The position numbers and the translations under genes were made by a program. Below, piece after piece: positions 9,207-17,665 of a stretch of 64,000 bases of DNA. This DNA is from Lacipirellulaceae bacterium (GTDB lineage: Bacteria; Planctomycetota; Planctomycetia; Pirellulales; Lacipirellulaceae). The notes under the pieces are model-generated. The model did not search any database and was not told the DNA's origin. It saw only the letters and a list, made by a program, of their open reading frames with translations. Within the stretch, counting starts at the first letter, position 1, and every line of letters begins with the position of its first letter. Location of the stretch: contig JAVJRG010000006.1 in assembly GCA_040218535.1 (NCBI GenBank), positions 46,033 through 110,032 of the forward strand. Direction: 5' to 3'.

Positions 9207-9844
9207 CTTTTCACAAACTCAGCCCGAAAAATCGGCTTGTCATCCTGCCGTTTCCGTCGCTCGAAGTGCGTGCGGTAGTCCATGTCGTGTTCGGGTTTTT
9301 TTTCTGCTACTTCGATTGGCCCTTCTAAGTCGATCTTCTCAGCGATCAGTTCCAAGGTGCTGACGAAGTACTCTTCAACATCTGTCCAAAAATGCAATCG
9401 TCCCCCAGTTTGCAGCGTGCGGACGACATCGTTTAGGAACGGTTCGTTCAGCACCCGGCGCTTTCGGTGACGTGCCTTCCACCAGGGGTCGGGGAAGTAG
9501 ACATGCACCGCGGCAAGTGAGGCCTCAGGGATACATTCGCGAAACATCCGCAGCCCATCGCCGTGGACGGAAAGGGCGTTGTCCAGTTCTCGCTGGGCGA
9601 GCTTTCCGGCAATGTACTCCGCGTACTTCCGACGGACTTCGACGCCGAGGAAATTCCGCTCAGGATGATCCGCCGCCGCGGATTGCAGGAACAGGCCCTT
9701 CCCGCTGCCGACTTCTACCTCGAGCGGCTGTTCGACGACAAACAGCTCCGCGGGATTCCAGGGGGTCGGCAACTGCTCAACGGTCGTGAAGTGCCGCGAC
9801 GTGTCGAGCCCGGGAGGGAGTTTTTTGAGAGCACGTCGGCCCAT
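9203..9844 (-). CDS. trmB: tRNA (guanine-N7-)-methyltransferase
   Basis: TrmB methylates G46 in the variable loop of tRNAs using SAM. The 213-residue protein has the SAM-binding VEVGSGKG (43-50), NFLGVEVRRKYA, and the family signature YFPDPWWKARHRKRR (116-130) followed by HFWTDVEEYF. The length is normal for the family. Its stop codon lies inside an inverted repeat, so the last residues may have been changed by the insertion of that repeat. The ATG is the first available and is preceded by purine-poor sequence without a clear ribosome site. Confidence 0.93.
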   Translation of the reverse strand: MGRRALKKLPPGLDTSRHFTTVEQLPTPWNPAELFVVEQPLEVEVGSGKGLFLQSAAADHPERNFLGVEVRRKYAEYIAGKLAQRELDNALSVHGDGLRMFRECIPEASLAAVHVYFPDPWWKARHRKRRVLNEPFLNDVVRTLQTGGRLHFWTDVEEYFVSTLELIAEKIDLEGPIEVAEKKPEHDMDYRTHFERRKRQDDKPIFRAEFVKS

Positions 9845-9865
9845 GGGTTAATACTTCTCTCGAAT

Positions 9866-9938
9866 CAGCCGCAGGGCGGCCGCAGGGCGTTAGCCCCCGG
9901 GTGCCCTGAGGAACCGGATGCTAACGCATTCCGGCTAT
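9866..9938. repeat. GGCGTTAGCC-type intergenic repeat with an internal 11-bp tandem duplication
   Basis: The stretch between trmB and the dehydratase gene contains GCCGCAGGGCG twice in tandem (9868-9878, 9879-9889), then TTAGCCCCCGG and an imperfect mirror half ending ACGCATTCCGGCTA. The core resembles elements near 18900, 40550, 40670 and 44340 in this window. Confidence 0.7.
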
Positions 9939-9955
9939 TGTCCACGCAGCATCCT

Positions 9956-10453
9956 CTACATATTGTCCACCGGCAGCGGAATGCCGCTCAGTTCGCCGTC
10001 GCACTTGAGGTCCGTGCCGACGAAGCACTGAAAGCGACATGTGATCATCCGCCCGCGACGTAGTTTCAGCTTCTCGCACATGACCAGTAAGCGATCACCC
10101 GGACGAACCAGCCCGCGGAATCTTACTTTGTCGAGCCCGCCAAAGCCGACCATCACGGCTCCTAACAGATCGTGCCGCTGCGTGTGGAACGAGCATACTT
10201 GCGCCGCGGCTTCGCACATCACCACACCCGGCATCAGCGGCATCCCTGGCATGTGGCCGGGTACCCAGAACTCCTCGGGCGTCAGGTCGCGATACCCCGC
10301 ACAGATGTTTGCTTCCGGGTCGTCGTAGACGATTGCCGTGAGCTGCTCCATCAAGTAACGCTGTGGATTGTGCGAGCGAATCTCGTTGATGTCCGCCACG
10401 ACCGTGTCGTAGTCGATCTCCGCAGGGTCGAGAATGACATCACGAATGGGCAA
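9956..10453 (-). CDS. FabZ/FabA-like 3-hydroxyacyl-ACP dehydratase (hotdog fold)
   Basis: A 165-residue hotdog protein. GHMPGMPLMPGVVMCEAAAQ holds the catalytic His67 and Glu81 expected of FabZ-type dehydratases, which remove water from 3-hydroxyacyl-ACP during fatty-acid elongation. The C-terminal part (GGLDKVRFRGLVRPGDRL) also fits FabZ. The N-terminus is somewhat longer than FabZ, and the usual RYP motif reads QRYLMEQ, so this may be a specialised paralogue acting on another acyl chain. It is not in a fab operon; neighbours are trmB and a ribosomal-protein-like micro-gene. I leave the symbol blank because paralogues are common. Confidence 0.82.
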   Translation of the reverse strand: MPIRDVILDPAEIDYDTVVADINEIRSHNPQRYLMEQLTAIVYDDPEANICAGYRDLTPEEFWVPGHMPGMPLMPGVVMCEAAAQVCSFHTQRHDLLGAVMVGFGGLDKVRFRGLVRPGDRLLVMCEKLKLRRGRMITCRFQCFVGTDLKCDGELSGIPLPVDNM

Positions 10454-10495
10454 AACGAAAAGCTCTGAGAAGGAGCGAACTTCTGTAAAGCCGGG

Positions 10496-10581
10496 GTGCC
10501 ACTGGCTCTACCAGTGGTTCTCCCGGGAATCCGGCACGATAAGACGGGTAAACTCGACAACACTGGCGGAGCCAGTGGCAC
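10496..10581. repeat. 21-bp inverted pair, each arm itself palindromic
   Basis: GTGCCACTGGCTCTACCAGTG (one arm, 10496-10516) pairs with 10561-10581 with only two mismatches, located at the arm centre. Each arm is also a small hairpin. The element fills the space between the dehydratase start and the stop of the bL37-like gene. Confidence 0.85.
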
Positions 10582-10592
10582 ACAGTTACTGA

Positions 10593-10691
10593 TCAGGTCT
10601 TGATCTTCTGACGGCGGTTCTTGCGAGGACGGCTGCACGCGGGGCGCTTGCCGTGGTTAGCTTTTTTCACTTTGCGGCCTGGCTTAGCCAT
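10593..10691 (-). CDS. 32-residue basic protein resembling ribosomal protein bL37
   Basis: This tiny gene reads MAKPGRKVKKANHGKRPACS and continues with an arginine/lysine-rich tail to residue 32. The blocks AK.GRK and KANHGKRP match what I recall of bL37, the roughly 24-residue large-subunit protein first described in mycobacterial ribosomes. The tail of about 12 basic residues is longer than in actinobacteria. A GGGAGA sequence lies 7 bases before the ATG. Composition, length and motif all suggest an rRNA-binding ribosomal peptide. The homology is from memory and not from a search; a nucleic-acid-binding peptide of another kind is the alternative. Confidence 0.72.
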   Translation of the reverse strand: MAKPGRKVKKANHGKRPACSRPRKNRRQKIKT

Positions 10692-10787
10692 GAGAAGGGT
10701 CTCCCTATTGCTGTGATGCTGGTGTCTCTAATCGCGTTAGTATACCAATTTCAATGCCAGCGGAAAAGGCTGTGACGAGGAGCCTTT

Positions 10788-10865
10788 CGTAGGACGGCCA
10801 CTCCTGGCCGTCGCTTGAACTCGCGTCGTATCAGTGCATTAACGGGCAGGAGTGCCCGTTCTACG
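10788..10865. repeat. 24-bp inverted pair (3 mismatches), ACGGGCAGGAGTGCCCGT type
   Basis: Arms at 10788-10811 and 10842-10865 are complementary at 21 of 24 positions, and each arm contains its own hairpin around CACTCCTG. It lies between the bL37-like gene and the TraB-like gene, ending 17 bases before the latter's stop. It is of the same general design as the pairs at 7358, 9139 and 10496 but with a different sequence. Confidence 0.85.
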
Positions 10866-10882
10866 ATTTGGCTTGGCGAGCC

Positions 10883-11938
10883 TCACTTCTCGCGTAAGTC
10901 CCAGGTATCGACCCACTCGACGCTCACTGGCACAAGTTTGAAACGCTTCTCGAGCCGCTCGTGCATGTCAGGATAGTGGCCTGCACCGTAGAAAATCGCA
11001 AGCTTCTCCTTGCCAGCCGCGAGTTGAGTTTCGAGCACGTCGAGAGCCCGCTTGTTGCGTCCGCTGATCAGCGTCGAACCGTCAGGGCCAGAAAGAACCG
11101 CCGTGATCGCCTCGACGTCGAGAAACTGCTTCGCGAGAGCCACTTTCAGTCCGCGAGCACGATCGTCCGACATGAAGGCCTTCACAATATCCACCTCAGC
11201 CTCAGATACCTGCAGTCCGGCGGGCAGGGCATTAGAGGCGATCTCGAGCAACTTACTCGTAAAGTCTCCTTCCCCCTTCTTGGCTTTCGCCTTCTGCTTC
11301 TTCACCCGCTGGGCTTCCGCCGCCTTGAGCATGTCCATGTACATCTTGAGCAAGCTCTCATCGCGGTCACGCATTGTCTGCCACAGTTCCTCCGGCGAGA
11401 GGTCCGCGTGGATGAAGTTCTTCTTCGTGTAATCAATCTGCTCTAGTTGATGCTCAAGTTCCAGCAGGCTGCCCATACCGTTTTGTAGAGCGCCCAATGG
11501 ATTGGTGTTTGAGGTGCCGCGTCCCTTGGGAACCTTCGTCCCTTTGTCCGCTACGAGTTCGTAGAGCACGGCCTCGTATTTCTCGAAACGAGAGTTGAGT
11601 GTGTCGTAGTAAGCCTTGTCTCCGATATGAATAGCACTGACCAGATCGACATACCGCGAGGGAGTTCCGCCGCGGGTGACCCTGGCCTTCTCGGCCTCTG
11701 GCACGTAGCGGACGATCGCTGTCTGAAGTGCTAGCGGCTTACCCTGTTTGTCTTCATCGATTCGAAGCCACGTCGAACCCGGAGAATCGGCTTCGGCCTC
11801 GTTCGCTTGGTTTGCCTGCGGGCGTTCGAGCACTGCCGGCTGCGCTGTTGATTTCCTTGCCAAGACCGCGAACGAAAACGCGATAAGCAGCGCAGCACCG
11901 CGTGCTAGCAAGTTCGAAAAACGATTCGAAGCCATCAT
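10883..11938 (-). CDS. secreted TraB/GumN-like protein
   Basis: A 351-residue protein with a signal peptide (residues 1-32, ending STAQ). The TraB/TIKI-type fold is suggested by VSAIHIGDKAYYDTL, the following acidic YEAVLYELV, and the C-terminal GAGHYPDMHERLEKRF, which correspond to the conserved His/Glu motifs at both ends of the family. Members include metal-dependent peptidase-like proteins such as eukaryotic TIKI; the bacterial role is mostly unknown. A basic stretch (QRVKKQKAKAKKGEG) sits in the middle as a probable loop. Monocistronic. Confidence 0.75.
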   Translation of the reverse strand: MMASNRFSNLLARGAALLIAFSFAVLARKSTAQPAVLERPQANQANEAEADSPGSTWLRIDEDKQGKPLALQTAIVRYVPEAEKARVTRGGTPSRYVDLVSAIHIGDKAYYDTLNSRFEKYEAVLYELVADKGTKVPKGRGTSNTNPLGALQNGMGSLLELEHQLEQIDYTKKNFIHADLSPEELWQTMRDRDESLLKMYMDMLKAAEAQRVKKQKAKAKKGEGDFTSKLLEIASNALPAGLQVSEAEVDIVKAFMSDDRARGLKVALAKQFLDVEAITAVLSGPDGSTLISGRNKRALDVLETQLAAGKEKLAIFYGAGHYPDMHERLEKRFKLVPVSVEWVDTWDLREK

Positions 11939-12252
11939 TAAAGGCCTTTGGGAGCAGTCAGAAACAGGGATTCGGGAACTTGGGGAAGTATACCGCTGGC
12001 AAAAGGCTGAAACAAATCACCACCCGCCGCTTGCGGATTAGCCCGGCTTGCAAGCGGAGGCCAACGCTAGCACCTCACGGCCAGAAAAACCGTTATTTCC
12101 GTTAGAGTTTACCACGTTTCCTCAACCGGTGCTTCCAGAGAGGACGATACTACCGGCACAGACGATCCTGTTCTCACTTGGAGGACGGGAGCTGACTAAC
12201 GTTTCGCAGCCGGTTCCACCAGTTGCGTCCACGAGGGGAAGCTGAGAATCCT
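11939..12252. other. 314-bp divergent intergenic region
   Basis: The region separates the minus-strand TraB-like gene from the plus-strand BBP7 gene and must hold both promoters. CCGCTTGCGGATTAGCC followed by GGCTTGCAAGCGGA near 12025-12060 is a small palindromic repeat. I see no convincing -35/-10 pair and no RNA gene. Confidence 0.5.
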
Positions 12253-13845
12253 ATGACTGCTCGAATGACAAAGTTTACCGTTGCCTGCTTGTTGCTCCTG
12301 TGCGGAAGTGTTGCCCAGGCACAGGTGGAAGATCCGTTCTGCAATATCTGCTGCAACGACTTCGATTCGCAGTACTTCGCGCCGGTCGACTTCGACTTCG
12401 ATTGTCGTCCTATTCGCAAGGACTGCGGGTTCTTCTTCAACTACGATCGCATCGCCTGGGTGACTACCGGAGAACGGCATCCGCTTGGACTGCAAGGTGG
12501 AACAGCCGCTGGATCGCTTAATGCTTTCCGAGTTTTCGACTCGGGAGGAATCATCGTGCTTTCTGATCCTACGGACCCCGATAGTGACGAAATCTTCGTC
12601 CCTGGCGACGAGTTTATCATCCCAGCTCCCCTACGCCCGAACGGAATCATGAATGCCGCACCGCGGGCAAGCGTCGGTTACGGCCATCGTTATGAAGGTG
12701 GATACTTTCACGGCAACGCTGGTTGGCTGGTGGGTGTCTTGGATGGTTTTGACAGCATCTCCGCCCAGAACTTTGGGTTCGGGTTCACTCCTCAAGACAA
12801 TACGAACGGTGGTGCCTTGGGACTCCCGAGCGGTATCCCAAATAACCCCAATAACCAACTCCTAAGTCCTCTTGGGTCGGTACCCATCGCTTTTGAAGAC
12901 CCGGGGCTGACCGTTGTTCTGCCTGGGGCTGCCCCAGGTGGTGGCCCTCTGACAACCACCATCCCCTTTATGTCGGGCTTCATTGATGTCCGCACTGGCG
13001 CGACCGGAGGAGTCCCCGGCGGCAGCCTTGAAGCCGATAGCAACGGAGATGGTGTCCTCGATGGTGATGGACTCGCTGACGACATCGACCGCGACGGGCA
13101 ATTCGGTCCAGATGGTCTCGAAGGTGGCGATCCGGGTGAGGTCCCCAACGTGATTGGTGGTGGTCTTCCGCACGACTTTGGCGACCTCGTGGAACTCCCA
13201 ACATCTTGGCAGTCTATCCAAATCCGCAATCGCACGCGAATTGACGGTGTCGAGCTGATGCGAACCCACGTGCTCGACAACCGCCATAAAATGGCCACAA
13301 AGCAGAATAGCTTCCTGCAAATGGGCTACGGTGTAAGGTTCTTCCAACTCGACGATAACTTTCGCGTCGATGGCCAGGGCGGGGTCTTGGGCGACAGCTT
13401 CTGGGACACCTCGATCGTCAACAACATCGTGGGACCGCAAATCGCCTTAGCCTATAAGAGCCAGCGGGGTCGCTTCCTGTTCGATTTCAATGGCCGTTTC
13501 ATGTTTGGTTACAACATTCAGAACATGGATCAAACGGCAGCTCTTGGCGAAGACCTGATTCCTGGGCAGCACAATCATCCTTTGTATTTCCCACCTACGG
13601 TTTCCAACCACGGTCGTCAAGAAGAGGACTTCGCCCCATTGGTCGAAATCCGTGCTAATGCCAGCTACCAAGTGACCAAGGCACTCGCTTTGAAGCTCGG
13701 ATACACGGGCACCTTCGTTGACAACATCCGACGGGCTTCGCAGCACGTCCGCTACCGTCTACCGGATATGGGCTTCCGCGACGACGCCGGAACGCAGAAT
13801 ATCTTCGTCAATGGCGTGAACGGTGGCTTCGAGGTCGTTTATTGA
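12253..13845 (+). CDS. BBP7-family outer-membrane beta-barrel protein
   Basis: A 530-residue exported protein with a signal peptide ending VAQA-Q. It matches the planctomycete BBP7 pattern: an early FDFDCRP, alternating aromatic/polar strands, GYGHRYEGGYFHGNAGW, MGYGVRFFQLDDNF, and repeated strands up to a C-terminal aromatic residue (GGFEVVY), as expected of an outer-membrane barrel. Residues about 258-290 are an Asp/Gly-rich insert (DSNGDGVLDGDG, DIDRDGQFGPDG) that looks like calcium-binding loops. The start is the ATG after CTGAGAATCCT. A hairpin terminator follows. Possible role: porin-like channel or structural outer-membrane protein. Confidence 0.85.
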   Translation: MTARMTKFTVACLLLLCGSVAQAQVEDPFCNICCNDFDSQYFAPVDFDFDCRPIRKDCGFFFNYDRIAWVTTGERHPLGLQGGTAAGSLNAFRVFDSGGIIVLSDPTDPDSDEIFVPGDEFIIPAPLRPNGIMNAAPRASVGYGHRYEGGYFHGNAGWLVGVLDGFDSISAQNFGFGFTPQDNTNGGALGLPSGIPNNPNNQLLSPLGSVPIAFEDPGLTVVLPGAAPGGGPLTTTIPFMSGFIDVRTGATGGVPGGSLEADSNGDGVLDGDGLADDIDRDGQFGPDGLEGGDPGEVPNVIGGGLPHDFGDLVELPTSWQSIQIRNRTRIDGVELMRTHVLDNRHKMATKQNSFLQMGYGVRFFQLDDNFRVDGQGGVLGDSFWDTSIVNNIVGPQIALAYKSQRGRFLFDFNGRFMFGYNIQNMDQTAALGEDLIPGQHNHPLYFPPTVSNHGRQEEDFAPLVEIRANASYQVTKALALKLGYTGTFVDNIRRASQHVRYRLPDMGFRDDAGTQNIFVNGVNGGFEVVY

Positions 13846-13880
13846 TTGCGGCCTGACAATCTAGTGATTCTAATAGTTCC

Positions 13881-13920
13881 AGGCCTTGCCGGTTTCGCCG
13901 AGCAAGGCCTTGGAGCTTTT
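13881..13920 (+). terminator. terminator hairpin after the BBP7 gene
   Basis: AGGCCTTGC (13881-13889) and GCAAGGCCT (13902-13910) form a perfect 9-bp stem with a 12-base loop, followed by TGGAGCTTTTA. The T run is short and a few bases off the stem, so efficiency is uncertain. It lies between the BBP7 stop and the flippase start and argues that the flippase gene begins downstream of it. Confidence 0.7.
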
Positions 13921-13972
13921 ATGGGCCTTTAATTCATTCAATTACCAAGTCGCCGAGCCTGCGACACTTCTA

Positions 13973-15577
13973 ATGCCTTGCACTTCCGCAAGGACCAACG
14001 GCAAGAAATCGCGTCACGAGCGCCACGGCCAAAAAGAGCCTGACACTTTGAAACAACCGATCGACTACTTCTCGAGCGACCAGCTTCGCAAAGACCTCAA
14101 GGGCAAAACGGTCCGCGGAGGTGTTGTTACCGGTGTGGCTCAGTGTGTACGAATCTTTGTTGGCTTCGCGACTATCCCGATTCTTGCCCGTTTACTCCAG
14201 GCAGAAGACTTTGGCTTAGTGGCGATGGTTGGTTTCTTTACCAACTTCGCCGCGATGTTCGTGGATGCGGGTCTGTCAGCCGCCACGATCCAGAGCAAGT
14301 CGTTGACAACACAGCAAGCGACAAACTTATTCTGGATATCTGCCTTGCTAGGAGCATGTGTTGCGGTGGCCAGCGCAATACTCGCACCCTTTGTTAGCTG
14401 GTTCTACGAAGAGCCCCGATTGACGTCCATTATGCTCGTTTTGTCGATTACTTTTCTGATAAGTGGGCTGAGCATACAACACCAAGCGATGCTCAAAAGA
14501 AGCATGGACTTTAGATCACTAGCCGTCTTGGATCTCGGATCCTTCATCGGTGCACAGATTATTGGCATCTCCTGTGCAGCTATCTGGCGTGGCCAGCCAT
14601 GGGACTACTGGGCTTTAGTTGTCATCCCCGTCGCAATGAGTTTGTTTCGCATGCTTGCCCTCTGGCGATTCTGTCATTGGAGGCCAAGCTTTCCTGTCAA
14701 GAGGAGCGGAACGCGAAGCTTGGTGGTCTTCGGTGCCAATCTTACCGGCTTCAACTTCATGAATTATTTCGTAAGAAATGCAGACAACTTAATCATCGGA
14801 AAGTCATGGGGAGAAGAGCCACTAGGCTACTACGAACGGGCTTACAAACTATTTCTTTTGCCTACGAGAAGCATTAGCGTTCCGTTATCGGGCCTTATGG
14901 TCTCCACCTTAAGCCGACTCGTTGACGAACCAACCCGCTACAAGAACCTGTACGTAAACGTTGTCAGCAAACTATCTTTGGTAACGATGCCAATTGCTGC
15001 CTTTACGTTTGCCGTATCCGAGTCGATCGTTGATGCAGTGCTGGGCGACGGTTGGTCCGATGTCGCCCCAATACTTCGCGTATTATCACTGGTCGCGATC
15101 TCGCAATCGATCGGATCGACCCTAGGGTGGCTCCTGGTTTCTCAAGGCCGAACTGCCGATAGCCTGCGATGGATTCTTTTTGCTGGGCCAATCATTGTTC
15201 TTAGCTTCTTAGTTGGCAATCGGTGGGGACCCTTAGGTGTCGCTATTGCCTATTCCGCGACTTCATGTCTAATCATTTTCCCCTGCAATGTGTGGTATAC
15301 CTGCAGACGTGGACCAGTTCAGGCGAGAGACATCTACCGACTGTTTGCTGACCCTATTGTCGTCTCGACTCTCGTCGCCCCATTGGCATGGTATTGCCAA
15401 GAACTTACTGCAGACCTAGAACCGGGTATGAGGCTGCTGGTGATTACTGGTTCCTGCCTGACTGCCGTCTCTGCGTTTGTCCTCATCTACCCGAGTACGC
15501 GCAAGAGCATACTCGATCTCTTGCAGCTATTTCGCGAATTGCGTGATGGAAAACTCAAGAAAACGACCGAGTTTTGA
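13973..15577 (+). CDS. polysaccharide flippase (Wzx/WzxC-like, MOP superfamily)
   Basis: About 534 residues with 12-14 hydrophobic segments. The core after GKTVRGGVVTGVAQCVRIFVGFATIPILARLL, EDFGLVAMVGFFTNF and DAGLSAATIQ is typical of WzxC/polysaccharide_synt exporters, which flip lipid-linked oligosaccharides across the inner membrane. The open frame reaches 13886, but that TTG lies within a terminator stem, so I prefer ATG 13973; TTG 14048, giving LKQPIDYFS, is another option. The first gene of a surface-glycan block that reads lower in GC than its neighbours. Confidence 0.85.
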   Translation: MPCTSARTNGKKSRHERHGQKEPDTLKQPIDYFSSDQLRKDLKGKTVRGGVVTGVAQCVRIFVGFATIPILARLLQAEDFGLVAMVGFFTNFAAMFVDAGLSAATIQSKSLTTQQATNLFWISALLGACVAVASAILAPFVSWFYEEPRLTSIMLVLSITFLISGLSIQHQAMLKRSMDFRSLAVLDLGSFIGAQIIGISCAAIWRGQPWDYWALVVIPVAMSLFRMLALWRFCHWRPSFPVKRSGTRSLVVFGANLTGFNFMNYFVRNADNLIIGKSWGEEPLGYYERAYKLFLLPTRSISVPLSGLMVSTLSRLVDEPTRYKNLYVNVVSKLSLVTMPIAAFTFAVSESIVDAVLGDGWSDVAPILRVLSLVAISQSIGSTLGWLLVSQGRTADSLRWILFAGPIIVLSFLVGNRWGPLGVAIAYSATSCLIIFPCNVWYTCRRGPVQARDIYRLFADPIVVSTLVAPLAWYCQELTADLEPGMRLLVITGSCLTAVSAFVLIYPSTRKSILDLLQLFRELRDGKLKKTTEF

Positions 15578-15673
15578 TCCATTTGACTTGCCTATTCCTA
15601 GCCTCCTCGCAAGGAAGTCATCCCCTATCACGATCACGCATTACTCTCTCATCCCTCGCAAAGCCTAAATCGA

Positions 15674-16600
15674 ATGAAACCAGTACGCGTCTTTGTCGTG
15701 GGTTGTCCCCGCAGCGGCACAACTTTGGTCCAGTCGCGGTTGTCGGCGCATGGCGGACTAAGCACTTTTCCGGAAACGCAGCTAATGCCACAACTTGTCG
15801 GTATGCAGCGACTGCGTGCTGGACTTGCAAAGTGCCGCTCGCCGAGGGAGAGTTTCGCAGATACGGTTATAGGTCTTTTATCAAAATTCGGTTATGGACG
15901 CAGCACGAAGGCTGCTTATCAAAGGCGTCTACTGGAAATCGGCCAACACATCGACTCTCCCGAATTCCGCGAGTGGCAATTCCCGGCAACAAGAGCCATC
16001 GGACCAAGAATCGATTATGCTATTCGTCAGTTTGACGCGATCTCAAGACGGGAAGGGACACTTGGTTGGATCGAGAAGTCTCCTACTCACCTGCGGTATA
16101 TCGATCTGATCCAGAAACACGTTCCAGATGCTCTTTTTGTCCATGTCATCCGTGATGGCAGGGCGACCGTTGCCTCAATTTGGGAGGCTGTTAAGAAAGA
16201 CTATCATGCCTGGCGAGCTGCTTTTCCTACGATCGATTCGTGTGTGACGACTTGGAATAACGACTTGAATCGCACGCTCCAGCAAGAAGCACACCCGCAC
16301 CATCTGGTGCTGAATTATCACGAATTCTGCGAGCAGCCAGACAGCTATCTTGAAACTGTATGGCGTTGGCTCGGCTTGCCCGAAGCAAAAGTACTCGAAG
16401 CCCCAGTAAATAGCACTGGGCAAAGTGGAGCAACTCAAACGGTCTTGCCTTATGAGAAATGGAAAGCTTCGACAGAACAGAGCATCAAGGACTATGGGTT
16501 GGAGAAGTACATGAAACTTTTCTCTGAGGAAGAACAGGTGACGATCGCCAAGCAACTTACAAACAATGGTGATGTGAGTTCGTTAGGTAAGCTAGAATAA
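15674..16600 (+). CDS. sulfotransferase family protein
   Basis: A 308-residue soluble protein. The 5'-PSB loop that binds the PAPS phosphosulfate is VVGCPRSGTTLVQSRL (residues 8-23). The 3'-PB motif HVIRDGRATVASI lies near residue 156. This is the PF13469-type sulfotransferase layout. It likely sulfates a sugar or lipid of the cell surface, given the flippase upstream (97 bp) and the glycosyltransferases nearby; planctomycetes are rich in sulfated-polysaccharide metabolism (general knowledge). The acceptor cannot be read from the sequence. Confidence 0.85.
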   Translation: MKPVRVFVVGCPRSGTTLVQSRLSAHGGLSTFPETQLMPQLVGMQRLRAGLAKCRSPRESFADTVIGLLSKFGYGRSTKAAYQRRLLEIGQHIDSPEFREWQFPATRAIGPRIDYAIRQFDAISRREGTLGWIEKSPTHLRYIDLIQKHVPDALFVHVIRDGRATVASIWEAVKKDYHAWRAAFPTIDSCVTTWNNDLNRTLQQEAHPHHLVLNYHEFCEQPDSYLETVWRWLGLPEAKVLEAPVNSTGQSGATQTVLPYEKWKASTEQSIKDYGLEKYMKLFSEEEQVTIAKQLTNNGDVSSLGKLE

Positions 16601-16750
16601 GAATAGTCAACACTGCTCGCGACTAGCTATTGCCGGCTGCCGTCTTTTTCAACGGTTAGAAGTACGGAAGCACCTATCCTAATAGCACTACTAGAAAGCA
16701 AGCAGAGTCTCGAAGAACTCCAGAATCGCAAATCAAAACAAGAGATCTCT

Positions 16751-17590
16751 ATGTCTACCTCCTGCCGTCTCTGCAAGAGTTCTACGGAACTGCAATTCAA
16801 AAAGACTATCCTGGGAAAGTATGAAATTGGGTTCTTCCGGTGCAATGAGTGCAGGTCGCTTCAAACGGAAACTCCTTACTGGCTTGACGAGTCCTACGGT
16901 GACAATCGCAGACACCTTGACGTCAATGCAGCATCCCGAGCGGTAGCCTGGCAACGTCTGCTGTTCATGATCTATCGTGCATTCCAATTAGACTCCACTG
17001 CCAAATTACTCGACTGGGGTGCCGGAGACGGATTGCTTGTACGACTTCTCAGAGACGTCGGAATCGACGCCTACTATCGCGATCCGCTGGCTACAAACAA
17101 TTACGCCAACGGCTTTGAGGCAGACGGTGTTGAGGGCACGTTCGATGTGGTCACTGCTTTCGAGGTTTGGGAACACCTACCCAACCCAGCAGGAGAAATT
17201 GCGAATTCACTGTCTGAACAACCGAAACTCTACATCGCTTCTACAGAGATTTTCTCGGGACAGGATGATTCCTGGCAATATCTTAACCTGATGACAGGGA
17301 GGCACGTATTCTTCTACTCCGAAGAAGCTGTTCGATTTATTGCCGAATCTCACGGTTACGCTTACAAGATCGCTGCTGGCAAACGCATCATGCTCTATAA
17401 ACCAGAATTCACTGACCGTCAGGTTTCACGAGCTACGCGATTGCTCTCGAAAGGAAATTCACGCCTTCAGCAGGCATATTTCTCAATACTCAAGAAGCGC
17501 TCGCTTGCTCTAGCTGACAGAAGAAAAATGAACACGCTCGTGCAACAAGCCATTGAGCAAGCCAACGCTAGTCGCGAGGGAGCGCACTGA
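16751..17590 (+). CDS. SAM-dependent methyltransferase with N-terminal zinc-binding motif
   Basis: A 279-residue protein. Cys5, Cys8, Cys31 and Cys34 (CRLC, CNEC) form the zinc-binding N-terminus seen in sugar C-methyltransferase-like proteins. SAM motif I is LLDWGAGDGLLVRLL, and VVTAFEVWEHLPNP is motif post-II. Together these place it in the Methyltransf_23/NDP-sugar methyltransferase group, which often decorates surface glycans. It lacks the C-terminal C-methyltransferase domain of full-length family members (about 400 residues), so O-methylation of a sugar is as likely. It is convergent with the glycosyltransferase gene that follows. Confidence 0.8.
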   Translation: MSTSCRLCKSSTELQFKKTILGKYEIGFFRCNECRSLQTETPYWLDESYGDNRRHLDVNAASRAVAWQRLLFMIYRAFQLDSTAKLLDWGAGDGLLVRLLRDVGIDAYYRDPLATNNYANGFEADGVEGTFDVVTAFEVWEHLPNPAGEIANSLSEQPKLYIASTEIFSGQDDSWQYLNLMTGRHVFFYSEEAVRFIAESHGYAYKIAAGKRIMLYKPEFTDRQVSRATRLLSKGNSRLQQAYFSILKKRSLALADRRKMNTLVQQAIEQANASREGAH

Positions 17591-17665
17591 TCCTGGAGCC
17601 TGGATTGTCCTGTGGACGCCATACTTTGCAGCCGTGGGTTCTTCCGTCCGACGGTGCGAAATCGG

